63,806 nt of DNA, from positions 1 through 63,806 of the forward strand of contig NVWA01000033.1 in NCBI GenBank assembly GCA_002746535.1, given 5' to 3'. The notes beneath the pieces are model-generated. The model had not been told where the DNA came from and made no database searches. It worked only from the letters and a program-made list of their open reading frames with translations. Position 1 is the first letter of the stretch; the number at the start of each line of letters is the position of its first letter. This document shows, piece by piece, positions 36,271 to 44,204 of this stretch. Source of the DNA: Planctomycetota bacterium (GTDB lineage: Bacteria > Planctomycetota > GCA-2746535). The position numbers and the translations under genes are program-made.

Positions 36271-36290
36271 ATTACGAAAAATTTCGTAAT
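36271..36290. promoter_or_regulatory. BlaI-type operator 3
   Basis: ATTACGAAAAATTTCGTAAT, the longest of the three dyads (8-base arms, 4-base spacer). Confidence 0.8.
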
Positions 36291-36337
36291 TAGCATAATA
36301 TTTTTTAATCGAATAAATTAGATTAACAGAATAACAC

Positions 36338-36470
36338 AGAACAAGGCCAAGCTATGTATATTTATGTTTCTGAAAACTACTTATCCCAAAAAATATGAAA
36401 CCTATCAAAACCAAAAGTCATCATAAATCAAAACGGGAAAATGTAAATTTACACAGCCTGTTCTTGTTCT
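36338..36470 (+). mobile_element. ~130-bp terminal-inverted-repeat element (MITE), copy 2
   Basis: Second copy of the element at 33607. Its ends are imperfect inverted repeats of 27 bases with 22 matches: AGAACAAGGCCAAGCTATG at the left, complement of the terminal CAGCCTGTTCTTGTTCT at the right. ATAACA occurs just outside both ends (36331-36336 and 36472-36477), a possible target duplication. With copy 1 it brackets the BlaI/BlaR1-like pair in direct orientation. Confidence 0.8.
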
Positions 36471-36527
36471 TATAACATATTTCTATAGTGTCGGTTAGGT
36501 GTGTCCGGACCCATTCCGGCACTTTGT

Positions 36528-37499
36528 TTAATCCCAAGTGAAAATGGAGAAAAGTTCCTTTTCTGTGTGGAGCAAGTGGCCTTGATAGGCTTCATTGGCA
36601 TCTTTAGGGTGGTGAGTGCGGATGGTCTCCTTTAATGGAATGCGGTTGGTGTTGAGCCAGGTTAATGCTGTGTTGATATTTTTCATTAAAGAATGAGGTG
36701 CTGTGTTGGACGAATGAACAGGTAATTCATGTTCCCAGCCCGTACGAAGTTTTACATAATTATGAAAAACTTCCCATAAAATTTCATGGCCAGAAATATC
36801 GGTTTGCTTTTTCCAGGGGACACCAACCATAATGACCTCACTATTTCTTCTGACAACTTTTAGTGCATCTAAGAGTGCTTGCTCATGTCCAGAACATTCA
36901 ACTACTAATGAAATTTCTTCTTGGAGGGCACCTTTCTCAAGAGGCATATATTCGAAGGCTTTCTCTATACCAGAATTAATGGCCAAGTTTCTGCGCTCTG
37001 CATTTGGTTCTACAACAGTTACATTGTATCCTGATATCAGAAACATATGGGCGGCTAAATAACCAACAGGTCCAAATCCTGATACGATGATACTATCACC
37101 GGGTCTTGCCTCAGTGGTAATTAAACTTGTCATGGATATTTGCATGAGTCTTGCAATGACGGCAATTTGTGGTGATATTGACTCCGGAATCAATGTGCAG
37201 TAGCTTGCCTCTTTGATAATCACACTTCTATGATTACCTGCTAAATAAACTTTATCACCAATGCTGAGCTCTTCTACTTCGTCGCCCATTTCTTCAATTT
37301 CGCAGACGGCGGCATAACCTGGAAAAATAGGAAACCCTTTTTCTCTGTTATAACATGCATTGAGTTCTGTACCTGGGCTAATTAAACTAGTTATGGTTCT
37401 GCTTCTGATCTCATTTTTATTTAATGATCTCGGAGCATCAACTTCTATGAGTTCTGCTTGTTCATGACCTGTTATGGCGACTGCGTAATTTCCATCCAT
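36528..37499 (-). CDS. Medium-chain (zinc-type) alcohol/sugar dehydrogenase-like protein
   Basis: A 323-residue MDR-family oxidoreductase. The GroES-like N-terminal half (SPGTELNACYNREKGFPIFPGYAAVCEI) and a Rossmann half with VSGFGPVGYLAAHMF and VVEPNAERRN (NAD(P) binding) are clear. The usual catalytic-zinc Cys/His set is not obvious, as in the BchC/threonine-dehydrogenase-like subgroup with SPGTE. It is the third gene of a leftward set with two ThuA proteins (27-base gap), suggesting joint sugar metabolism. Confidence 0.82.
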   Translation of the reverse strand: MDGNYAVAITGHEQAELIEVDAPRSLNKNEIRSRTITSLISPGTELNACYNREKGFPIFPGYAAVCEIEEMGDEVEELSIGDKVYLAGNHRSVIIKEASYCTLIPESISPQIAVIARLMQISMTSLITTEARPGDSIIVSGFGPVGYLAAHMFLISGYNVTVVEPNAERRNLAINSGIEKAFEYMPLEKGALQEEISLVVECSGHEQALLDALKVVRRNSEVIMVGVPWKKQTDISGHEILWEVFHNYVKLRTGWEHELPVHSSNTAPHSLMKNINTALTWLNTNRIPLKETIRTHHPKDANEAYQGHLLHTEKELFSIFTWD

Positions 37500-37525
37500 T
37501 GTTTATCCTTTTGATATAAAGTTAA

Positions 37526-38212
37526 TTAGTTTGTTAACCACTTAATGGCATTAATTAGTATCGTTTCGAAACCTTTTGAGTTGACCGATTCTCCAGAATG
37601 ACCAAGAAGATTTTGGAAAACTTTAGCTTTACCATACTGATAGGCCCAAGCTAAAGGTTCTTTTTTATTTGATATTTTTGATACAGCATAGATGAGTGGT
37701 TCAATAGATTCTGTCCCTTTTTGATTGAAGTAGAGTTCATCTTTTATGGTAAATGATTCAAGCCCTTGTGTGATAGGATGATCAAGCTCAGTAGTATGAA
37801 CTTGAAATTCTTGGTAGGAATCATGCTTGCTATCTGATGAGTGATCCCATACGCGACGACAAATTATTCTGAATTCCGGCCAGTCGGATTCACTTGCTTT
37901 TGGTAAGGAGTGATGAAAGGCACCATTGGAAAAATGATGAATATATAAATTGCCGCCGTTATTTAAGTATTCTAGGAATTTATTTTTAGAAGTATCGCTC
38001 AAGCCCTGAGCTTCCCAGTTTGTATAGTTTAGGATAATAGCACGGTAGTCGCTTAAATTAAGTCGAGAAAAATCTTCAATGTCTTCAGTGGTATGGACAG
38101 AAAAATGCGAATTTTTTTCTATGTGTTGTTGAATAACTGGCGCCGTATCTTTCCAGTTATGCCAGGCATGGTTTTCATTACCGGCTATTTGTAATATTTT
38201 GTTAGTCACCAT
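37526..38212 (-). CDS. ThuA-domain protein
   Basis: A 228-residue protein of the ThuA family, a class I glutamine-amidotransferase-like fold of uncertain activity linked to sugar (trehalose) use. Visible units: LQIAGNENHAWHNW, the strand-loop AIILNYTNWEAQGL, GGNLYIHHFSNGAFH in place of the nucleophile elbow, and VHTTELDHPITQGL, the ThuA hallmark. There is no nucleophile Cys in the elbow. It is co-directional with a second, divergent ThuA gene 10 bases upstream. Confidence 0.82.
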   Translation of the reverse strand: MVTNKILQIAGNENHAWHNWKDTAPVIQQHIEKNSHFSVHTTEDIEDFSRLNLSDYRAIILNYTNWEAQGLSDTSKNKFLEYLNNGGNLYIHHFSNGAFHHSLPKASESDWPEFRIICRRVWDHSSDSKHDSYQEFQVHTTELDHPITQGLESFTIKDELYFNQKGTESIEPLIYAVSKISNKKEPLAWAYQYGKAKVFQNLLGHSGESVNSKGFETILINAIKWLTN

Positions 38213-38222
38213 TTTAATTGCC

Positions 38223-39044
38223 TTATGCTATCACTTCTGGTTGTAATAAATTAGTTGAAATCATTGTTGATTGAACACCCTCTGTTGGCACCGGGATGTT
38301 TGCTGACCATATTATGCCATTTAAAATCATTTTTCGAAACTGATCAATGGCAAATTTACCAATGTCATGTCCGCAAGTGGTAGCAAAACCTCGTCCTCCA
38401 TCTTTTCTTTCAAAACCCCAACTGACATATCCGCCTGTTTGATCTTTTAAATCTGGTAGGGTTGGTATATTCCAAATGGGGATTAATCCCTTTTGATCTT
38501 GATGAAACTTTATATTGTAATAATATTCTTCTTGTAACATGAACGGAATGAGCCCATGGGATAGTTCATGGCTTGGTGTAGGTAGATCAATAAATTCATT
38601 TTTCCTTGTAATATTAGAATACCACTCTCGTTCTTTTTTTTCATTTTGCCATTTGAAGTATCCGCCATTCCAGTTTTGTATTTTTTCACCTTCCTGATTA
38701 TTAAAGAATGTTGAAAAATGAAAGGTGACAAATCCGCAACCTCTTTCGAGTTGTTTTTCAATACAATTGAATCGTTCGGGAGTTGTGGTGAAGGGGACTG
38801 GCTCACCACAGACGTCACTATCTTTGCCATCAGAAATAAAAACGATCGTGTCGGCAGAATCAAATATGGAGGGTTCTTCTGGCCAGTCATCAAAAACTGT
38901 TTGGACATTTATGTCTTTTAGATTGTTTGATTGGTCTAGTAAAACTTTAATTGTTTTTACAAACGCCGGATAATCATGGATGCCATTACCTTCTGGGCCG
39001 TGGCTTTTTTTGCCGGCTACGAGTAATATATTTTTTCTTGTCAT
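38223..39044 (-). CDS. ThuA-domain protein
   Basis: A 273-residue ThuA-family protein: LLVAGKKSHGPEGNGIHDY, IVFISDGKD, RGCGFVTFHFSTFF (elbow), PSHELSHGL (family motif) and the C-terminal GRGFATTCGHD. KSHG and TCGHD make it closer to the planctomycete ThuA proteins than its neighbour. The ATG at 39044 follows AAGGGA at 9 bases, so the TTG at 39062 is not used. With the other ThuA and the dehydrogenase it forms a likely operon, next to a divergent AraC regulator. Confidence 0.85.
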   Translation of the reverse strand: MTRKNILLVAGKKSHGPEGNGIHDYPAFVKTIKVLLDQSNNLKDINVQTVFDDWPEEPSIFDSADTIVFISDGKDSDVCGEPVPFTTTPERFNCIEKQLERGCGFVTFHFSTFFNNQEGEKIQNWNGGYFKWQNEKKEREWYSNITRKNEFIDLPTPSHELSHGLIPFMLQEEYYYNIKFHQDQKGLIPIWNIPTLPDLKDQTGGYVSWGFERKDGGRGFATTCGHDIGKFAIDQFRKMILNGIIWSANIPVPTEGVQSTMISTNLLQPEVIA

Positions 39045-39328
39045 TGGTAGAGTTCCCTTCAATCGATTTATTTAAATAGGATCTTAGAGGTTTCTGCTCA
39101 ATTGACCATATACCAGACTATTATTTATATATCTGAAACTACTATTGTTGACAATTAATAAAATTAATTTAAGAAGTCTCAATAACCGAACTAAAGAAAA
39201 TGTAATATAAATCACTGTTATAGACATTATTTAGGCTAATAATTAGGGTGGTGTAAATCTTTTAATTTAATTCGCTTTACAATAGTTTAGTAATAAAATA
39301 TATCTAAAACTGTATAGGGAAACGGTCC

Positions 39329-40129
39329 ATTCTTAATTTAGCATTAGATTTTATTTATTTTGGCCATGTTAGAGTCAATGGCATTAAGCCTCATTCTAAA
39401 ATAGCTGCTTGTACCATACTAGCGCAAGTGATCACGGGGTTTTATGAAGTTGTACGCGGTAAAGAAAAAATTACTGTTGGTCCTGGTGAATGCTTTGTTG
39501 CTCATGAAGGTGACAAACTTGATATTCTTCATAAGGGTTATCCGGAGATGAGAGCAAGGTATTTACATTTTCGTTTTTCGTTTCATAAAATGATGAAGGT
39601 GGATCAATGTTATCAATTTCCATTTCATTACAATGTAAATGAATCTAAACGATTTCATCAAATTTTAGATTATTTTGAAAAATCGAAAGTGAAAGAGGAT
39701 AGTTTAGCTAAGGGGACAACTGATCTTAAAATGTCTTTTGCTTTATTGGAACAATTATTGGCATTAGGAATTGAAGTTAATAATTGGGAATTATTACAAA
39801 GTAAATTAGAAAGATTTTTGCCCTTGATCAAGTGGTTGGATCAAAATCTGAGAGAAAAGATTGATGTGGACGATATTGCCATGCATATGAATTTATCGGT
39901 ATCGAGAGTCTTTAAATTATTTAAAGATACGGTTGGTTGTACACCCATGAATTATTTAAAGAAAATTAGAATGATGGAAGCGCAAAGGTTGGTGATTTCG
40001 ACTGATAAAAGTATGGAGGAAATATCCCAATTGGTCGGATTCAATAATCCGTTTCACTTTAGTCGTGAGTTTAAAAATGAATATACGTTGGCACCGCTGT
40101 CTTATCGAAAACAAACCTTGGGCGTTTAA
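39329..40129 (+). CDS. AraC-family regulator with non-standard or lost start codon
   Basis: A sugar-sensing type AraC regulator: a cupin-like N-terminal half and a C-terminal double helix-turn-helix (IAMHMNLSVSRVFKLFKDT, then MEEISQLVGFNNPFHFSREF). The first ATG/GTG/TTG in frame is a GTG at 39428, but the frame is open back to 39308 and upstream codons read as normal cupin sequence (LDFIYFGHVRVNGIKPHSKI). Starting at 39428 would cut off the first strands. An ATT at 39329 follows AGGGA at 8 bases and would give 266 residues, the usual length. So either ATT initiates or the original start is mutated. It is divergent from the ThuA operon and probably controls it. Confidence 0.7.
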   Translation: MLNLALDFIYFGHVRVNGIKPHSKIAACTILAQVITGFYEVVRGKEKITVGPGECFVAHEGDKLDILHKGYPEMRARYLHFRFSFHKMMKVDQCYQFPFHYNVNESKRFHQILDYFEKSKVKEDSLAKGTTDLKMSFALLEQLLALGIEVNNWELLQSKLERFLPLIKWLDQNLREKIDVDDIAMHMNLSVSRVFKLFKDTVGCTPMNYLKKIRMMEAQRLVISTDKSMEEISQLVGFNNPFHFSREFKNEYTLAPLSYRKQTLGV

Positions 40130-40194
40130 ATTGGAACTTTGGGGTAAAGAACTTTGAAGCTTACTGGAGGTCGGACACAGTTAAGTATTTTAGA

Positions 40195-40325
40195 AGAACT
40201 TGGACAGGCTATGAATATTTTGTTTCTGAATACTACATATCCCAAAAATATGAAACCTATCAAAACCAAAAGTCATCATTAATCAAAATGGGAAAATGTA
40301 AATTTACATAGCCTTTTCTTGTTCT
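40195..40325 (+). mobile_element. ~130-bp terminal-inverted-repeat element (MITE), copy 3
   Basis: Third copy of the element at 33607 and 36338, same orientation, about 131 bases, from AGAACTTGGACAGGCTATG to GCCTTTTCTTGTTCT. It lies between the AraC gene and the G+C-rich glycosidase-like gene, 50 bases before the latter. Confidence 0.8.
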
Positions 40326-40376
40326 ATAATACTCGTAAATAAGCATTTAAATATTTATATACCACAGGAGTTTGTG

Positions 40377-41384
40377 ATGAACAATAATGAAAATATTTCG
40401 CTAATGGACATAAAATGGGAAAGACACCCCGTTAATCCGGTTCTGCCTCCGATTAAAAAAAGTGATTACGATTGCGGATGCTGTATGAATCCATTCGCCG
40501 TAGTTGATGACGATGTCGTCAGACTTTTCTATGCCGGGGCTGATGCTGATGGGAACAGACGCATATGCCTGGCAACCGCCCCCCTAAGTGACTTGACAGA
40601 TTGGAAGCGCCACGGCCCTCTGTTTGAGTGTGGTGCCGAAGGATCATTTGATGACAAATGGTGTGTCCTTCCTTGCGTTCATAAATTTGGTAATCGTTGG
40701 CACCTTTACTACTCTGGCCTCGAAAGCTCAGAAGGGCTTGGCCTGCAAGCCTTTCCGGGAATCGGCCTAGCGGTGAGTGATGACGGCGTTAATTTTTCTA
40801 GGTATTCAGACGACCCGGTTATTACCGGGGATGCTATCTCCGAGTACCCGAATAACCGCGGTATCGCCGGTGGGGGAACCATCCTTGAGGACATCCAGGA
40901 GGATGGCAGTATTGTGTACCGAATGTATTACACTCTAGCTGTGGGGAAACCAAACAAAGATATGCGTAAGGATCAGGAGAAGCACTGTGCAGTCTGTTTT
41001 TCCCGCGATGGTATTACCTGGACTGATCACAGCATTGTTATGTCACCACGGGCCGAGGTTATGAGAGAAGATGCAGCCGTGGCAGCACCCTACGTCTGGC
41101 GAGATTCGTCTGGACTCTATCGAATGATCTATTGTCCTATCGGCACTCAATGGGGCTTTTACTCTCTCGCTCAAGCAGTAAGTAAGGACGGTTTTAATTG
41201 GTATCGTGGTGAAACAGATCAAAATATTGTTCTTACCCCTGACACCTCCAACCCGGACTCCTGGGAACATCAAATGGTGGAATATCCCTGCGTACTGCAG
41301 ACGGAGAAAGGTCTCACTCTTTTCTATTGCGGCAACGGATACGGCTCAACAGGGATCGGTGTTGCAACAGCGGAATGCAAATAG
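40377..41384 (+). CDS. Five-bladed beta-propeller glycosidase-like protein (GH43/GH130-like)
   Basis: A 335-residue cytoplasmic protein with repeated propeller-blade patterns (VVRLFYAGADADGNRRICLAT, RWHLYYSGLESSEGLG, IGLAVSDDGVNFSRY, AVCFSRDGITWTDH, GLTLFYCGNGYGSTG), typical of GH43, GH32 and GH130 relatives. Candidate acidic residues are in ERHPVNPVLPP and VMREDAAVAAPYVW. The family is not resolved and the substrate unknown. An ATG at 40377 with CAGGAG upstream is preferred to the GTG three bases before. G+C is near half, well above neighbouring genes, and codon choice differs (more GCC, GGC, CTG), which points to recent transfer. A mobile repeat lies just upstream. Confidence 0.7.
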   Translation: MNNNENISLMDIKWERHPVNPVLPPIKKSDYDCGCCMNPFAVVDDDVVRLFYAGADADGNRRICLATAPLSDLTDWKRHGPLFECGAEGSFDDKWCVLPCVHKFGNRWHLYYSGLESSEGLGLQAFPGIGLAVSDDGVNFSRYSDDPVITGDAISEYPNNRGIAGGGTILEDIQEDGSIVYRMYYTLAVGKPNKDMRKDQEKHCAVCFSRDGITWTDHSIVMSPRAEVMREDAAVAAPYVWRDSSGLYRMIYCPIGTQWGFYSLAQAVSKDGFNWYRGETDQNIVLTPDTSNPDSWEHQMVEYPCVLQTEKGLTLFYCGNGYGSTGIGVATAECK

Positions 41385-41445
41385 ATTTATTACTAAACAT
41401 GATTTCGAGAAATCAAAAGGTGTCCCTTGATTTTGTATTTGATAT

Positions 41446-42075
41446 TTATAGTTCTAATTGTTTTTGTAAAAATTCATGAACTTTTTTCTTCGGTTGACGG
41501 GATATTCGTTTCATTAAATCAAATGAGATCTTAGAGAATTCATATTGACATTGAATATCATCAAGCATGACAAGCCATAGTTTTGCTGTCATTTCTGAAT
41601 CGGCTAAGGCACGGTGAAAAACACCGTCAGTCGGAATACACTTATAATCAACCATCTCTCCTAATGTGTGATTGATTGACTCTTGATAAATTCTACGCGC
41701 AATTAGCATTGAACAAGCAAAGTTACCGCTATATGATTTATCAATATAATCTAATTCAGCATCTAAAAAGCGTTTATCAAAAGAGGCATTATGAGCAACT
41801 AAATTATGACCTCCGATGAATTCAACAAATTCGCTCATTACCTCTTCGCAAGGAGGTTTGTTCCTCAACATCTTGTTCGTGATGCCAGTATAATTTTCAA
41901 TAAAGGAATCAATAGGAAACCCGGGATTCATTAGTTTTTGAAATTGATCGATCACTTTACCATCAACTAATAACACGGCACCGATTTCAATAGCCCTGTC
42001 ACCCAACCTTGGCGATAAACCCGTCGTTTCAAAGTCTAAGACAACAACTGAATTTGCACTTCTTGTATTGTTCAT
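41446..42075 (-). CDS. DnaQ-like 3'-5' exonuclease (DEDDh)
   Basis: A 209-residue exonuclease of the DNA polymerase III epsilon type. Exo I is VVLDFETTG, Exo II VAHNASFDKRFLD and Exo III HRALADSEMTAKL, giving the D-E-D-D-h set. No polymerase or helicase fusion. The ATG at 42075 follows AAGGG, so I drop 8 residues from the longest frame. It would proofread or trim DNA, or degrade RNA like RNase T; the exact role is open. Confidence 0.88.
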   Translation of the reverse strand: MNNTRSANSVVVLDFETTGLSPRLGDRAIEIGAVLLVDGKVIDQFQKLMNPGFPIDSFIENYTGITNKMLRNKPPCEEVMSEFVEFIGGHNLVAHNASFDKRFLDAELDYIDKSYSGNFACSMLIARRIYQESINHTLGEMVDYKCIPTDGVFHRALADSEMTAKLWLVMLDDIQCQYEFSKISFDLMKRISRQPKKKVHEFLQKQLEL

Positions 42076-42147
42076 AATGCCCTTAATAATATAAATCAAT
42101 TCTGCGAATACTGTTCATATATGGGGGAATGATTATATTAAAGACTT

Positions 42148-42399
42148 AAAGGCCTGTCTCTTAAATTTTTTGTAATAGAAAAATATAAATTGACACGTAG
42201 AGACGCCCGCCCGTGCGTCTTCAAAATGCCTTTGATTTTTCGTTAACCAATTTTTATTAGGATATTTCAGAAATTGTTGAAGCGGTTTGTTTGTTAGATT
42301 TTGCAGTGGGTACACACACTTCCGTGTGTCTCGACTGGGGGTGTTTATTATTTTAATTTGTAGATATGATCTAAAAGATTAAAGATCTGTCCCTTAAAA
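42148..42399. repeat. Region with palindromes and two copies of a 19-base dispersed motif
   Basis: Copies of AAAGGTCTGTCCCTTAAAA-type sequence lie at 42148-42165 (variant) and 42381-42399; others are at 43068-43086, 47374-47392 and, inverted, 63003-63020. Between the first two lie a G+C-rich AGACGC/GCGTCT hairpin (about 42201-42220) and a small ACACAC-type hairpin. No gene is credible in 42100-42370; a 60-codon minus-strand frame there is built from repeats. Confidence 0.6.
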
Positions 42400-42910
42400 C
42401 GGCTTTAAAACGACATAAAATTCGACTTAATGAGAATATATTAGAATCATCATCTTCGTCAGAAGTTTGCTCCCATTTTGGCAATTTCTTTTCAAGATTA
42501 TTTAAATATTCAAGAAGGAAGGTTTTAAAGCTTGGAGCGATAACTTTGAAGGTATTCTTCCTAACGCCCACTTTTCCGGTGGCTTGAGGTTGTCTTGAAA
42601 CTTCTATCATATAGATAGAATCGATGACAATTCTGTCAGCGAATCCGATATAAATAGAATTTTTATTCATTTGGTGAGCAATCTTCAGCTCATCTTCAAT
42701 AAGGACATGATCCCAAAAATAAAATAAACTGTCATCTGCCTCTCCAGAAGTCATTCCATCGATTTCTTCCAGATAGTTTTTAAAATCTTGTGGAAAATAA
42801 TATCCCATATTTTCTTCTAATTGTTCAATGGATTGATGACTAGCACCATTGTTGATGTTGATGCCGGATAGTCCCCATGTAAACGTTAGTTGTTCGATTA
42901 ATTCTTTCAA
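42371..42910 (-). CDS. SMI1/KNR4 (SUKH) family protein
   Basis: A 179-residue protein with the SUKH pattern: IEQLEENMGYYFPQDFKNYLEEIDG at residues 28-52 and a Trp/Asp pocket near YFWDHVLI. SUKH proteins are often immunity proteins of polymorphic toxins, but no toxin gene is adjacent. The last eight or so residues (VLRDRSLIF) are encoded by the dispersed 19-base motif at 42381-42399, so the native C-terminus may have been replaced by repeat insertion. It is separated from neighbours by repeat-rich gaps, like an isolated acquired gene. Confidence 0.75.
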   Translation of the reverse strand: MKELIEQLTFTWGLSGININNGASHQSIEQLEENMGYYFPQDFKNYLEEIDGMTSGEADDSLFYFWDHVLIEDELKIAHQMNKNSIYIGFADRIVIDSIYMIEVSRQPQATGKVGVRKNTFKVIAPSFKTFLLEYLNNLEKKLPKWEQTSDEDDDSNIFSLSRILCRFKAVLRDRSLIF

Positions 42911-43067
42911 TTTTACCCGATCTTAATAAAAAATTACTACTTACCGAGGGTAATTTTATCTTTGGATGTAGCGAAGTCAAAAAAATAGAATCAAAATTTA
43001 TGTAATAATTTAAAGAAGGTGAACGCGGCTCTTTATGGGAGATGGTGTTATTGCTTTGCAGAATTAA

Positions 43068-43086
43068 AAAGGTCCGTCACTTAAAA
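43068..43086. repeat. Dispersed 19-base motif copy
   Basis: AAAGGTCCGTCACTTAAAA, two differences from the copy at 47374. It lies just beyond the 3' end of the alpha-toroid gene. Confidence 0.6.
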
Positions 43087-43108
43087 ATTCAAAGGTGCTT
43101 TGATAATA

Positions 43109-44107
43109 TTAACTCGCTTCTACATCTTTTGTGTTATAGAGTTTTATGTCGCTAAAAATATCTGACCATTGAATATCATCGACAAAACGTTCAGGGTCTA
43201 ATTGGTTTAAAAGACCCATTTCACCGACAATGGCCAAGATTAAGTGCATGTCTAGTTCTTGGATTTTTTTGATATCATATTTTTCAATTACCAGATCACC
43301 ATGTTTTCGAACGGCTGCCAAGATCTCGTCTGTTTTGTATTGAGGGGCTAGCTTAGACATATATGATAAGCCGTATAAGGCGTCTAAATCAAGATAGTTC
43401 CCATATGATATCCAAGAGCCATCATTCTTTTGCAATGCGAGGATGCTGTCGATGACTTGTTTGGGGTAGGGGAAGATTACATTGTTGTGTTGGTAGATAG
43501 GCCAGATATGGGCAGCGCCACCTAAAGGTTCGTTTGTTGTGAAGTGGGGGACTCCTTTGCGCCACCAACCAGTAGATGAATCTAATTCATTATCTAGCCA
43601 ATTAAAGACATTTTTTTTCCATTCATCCTTGCAATGTTTGCTTAAACTATAACAGTGCATACCTCCCCAAAAGAAATGAGAGGCAGCCCATTGTTTGCTC
43701 CAATCTATTTTTTCAAGCCATGATTCAATATCTTCTAGTTGATTGAATTTATTATATAAGGAGACCGGGTATTTCTGTTGACCACCAAGTGGACTGAGGG
43801 CACTCATGGCTGTTCCATAACGGTGCTCTTCTGAGTGGCGATCACTATCATAGATACCGTCTTTATTAGAATAGGAGTTGATATACTCGATCCATTCTTG
43901 GCGCTCTTCTTCTGCTAAGGATCTCTTGAGATCTTCACCCATAATTGTGCGGATGATGGCAGCATCACAGGTGGCGTAAAAGTCGGGAGATTGATTGAGA
44001 CTTAAATTGTATTGGCCATATGGCTTGTCTTTCAATCGTAAATTTTCAAGTAGATCTAATATTTCTAACCTTGCTTTTGTCAGTGATATACTAGCTGTTT
44101 TTATCAT
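43109..44107 (-). CDS. Alpha/alpha-toroid (prenyltransferase/squalene-oxidase repeat-like) protein
   Basis: A 332-residue protein, all-helical by pattern, with units such as IDSILALQKNDGSWISYGNYLDLDALYGL and YSNKDGIYDSDRHSEEHRYGTAMSALSPL that resemble repeats of terpene cyclase/prenyltransferase alpha-toroids. No signal peptide, and no DxDD or zinc-binding prenyltransferase residues that I can identify, so a binding or carbohydrate-processing role is equally possible. It is divergent from the AraC regulator at 44205 (97 bases apart), which probably controls it. Confidence 0.55.
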   Translation of the reverse strand: MIKTASISLTKARLEILDLLENLRLKDKPYGQYNLSLNQSPDFYATCDAAIIRTIMGEDLKRSLAEEERQEWIEYINSYSNKDGIYDSDRHSEEHRYGTAMSALSPLGGQQKYPVSLYNKFNQLEDIESWLEKIDWSKQWAASHFFWGGMHCYSLSKHCKDEWKKNVFNWLDNELDSSTGWWRKGVPHFTTNEPLGGAAHIWPIYQHNNVIFPYPKQVIDSILALQKNDGSWISYGNYLDLDALYGLSYMSKLAPQYKTDEILAAVRKHGDLVIEKYDIKKIQELDMHLILAIVGEMGLLNQLDPERFVDDIQWSDIFSDIKLYNTKDVEAS

Positions 44108-44204
44108 TTGAGTATCCTATATTGTTTTAATTTATATATTTATTTGTTATATTATCTAATAAGATAATTTCTTATTTGTACCATAATAGGGTAATTTAAG
44201 CTAA

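Noticed and set aside
42133..42315. A 60-codon minus-strand frame.
   Set aside because: It is assembled from the palindromic repeats in the gap and has no convincing ribosome site.
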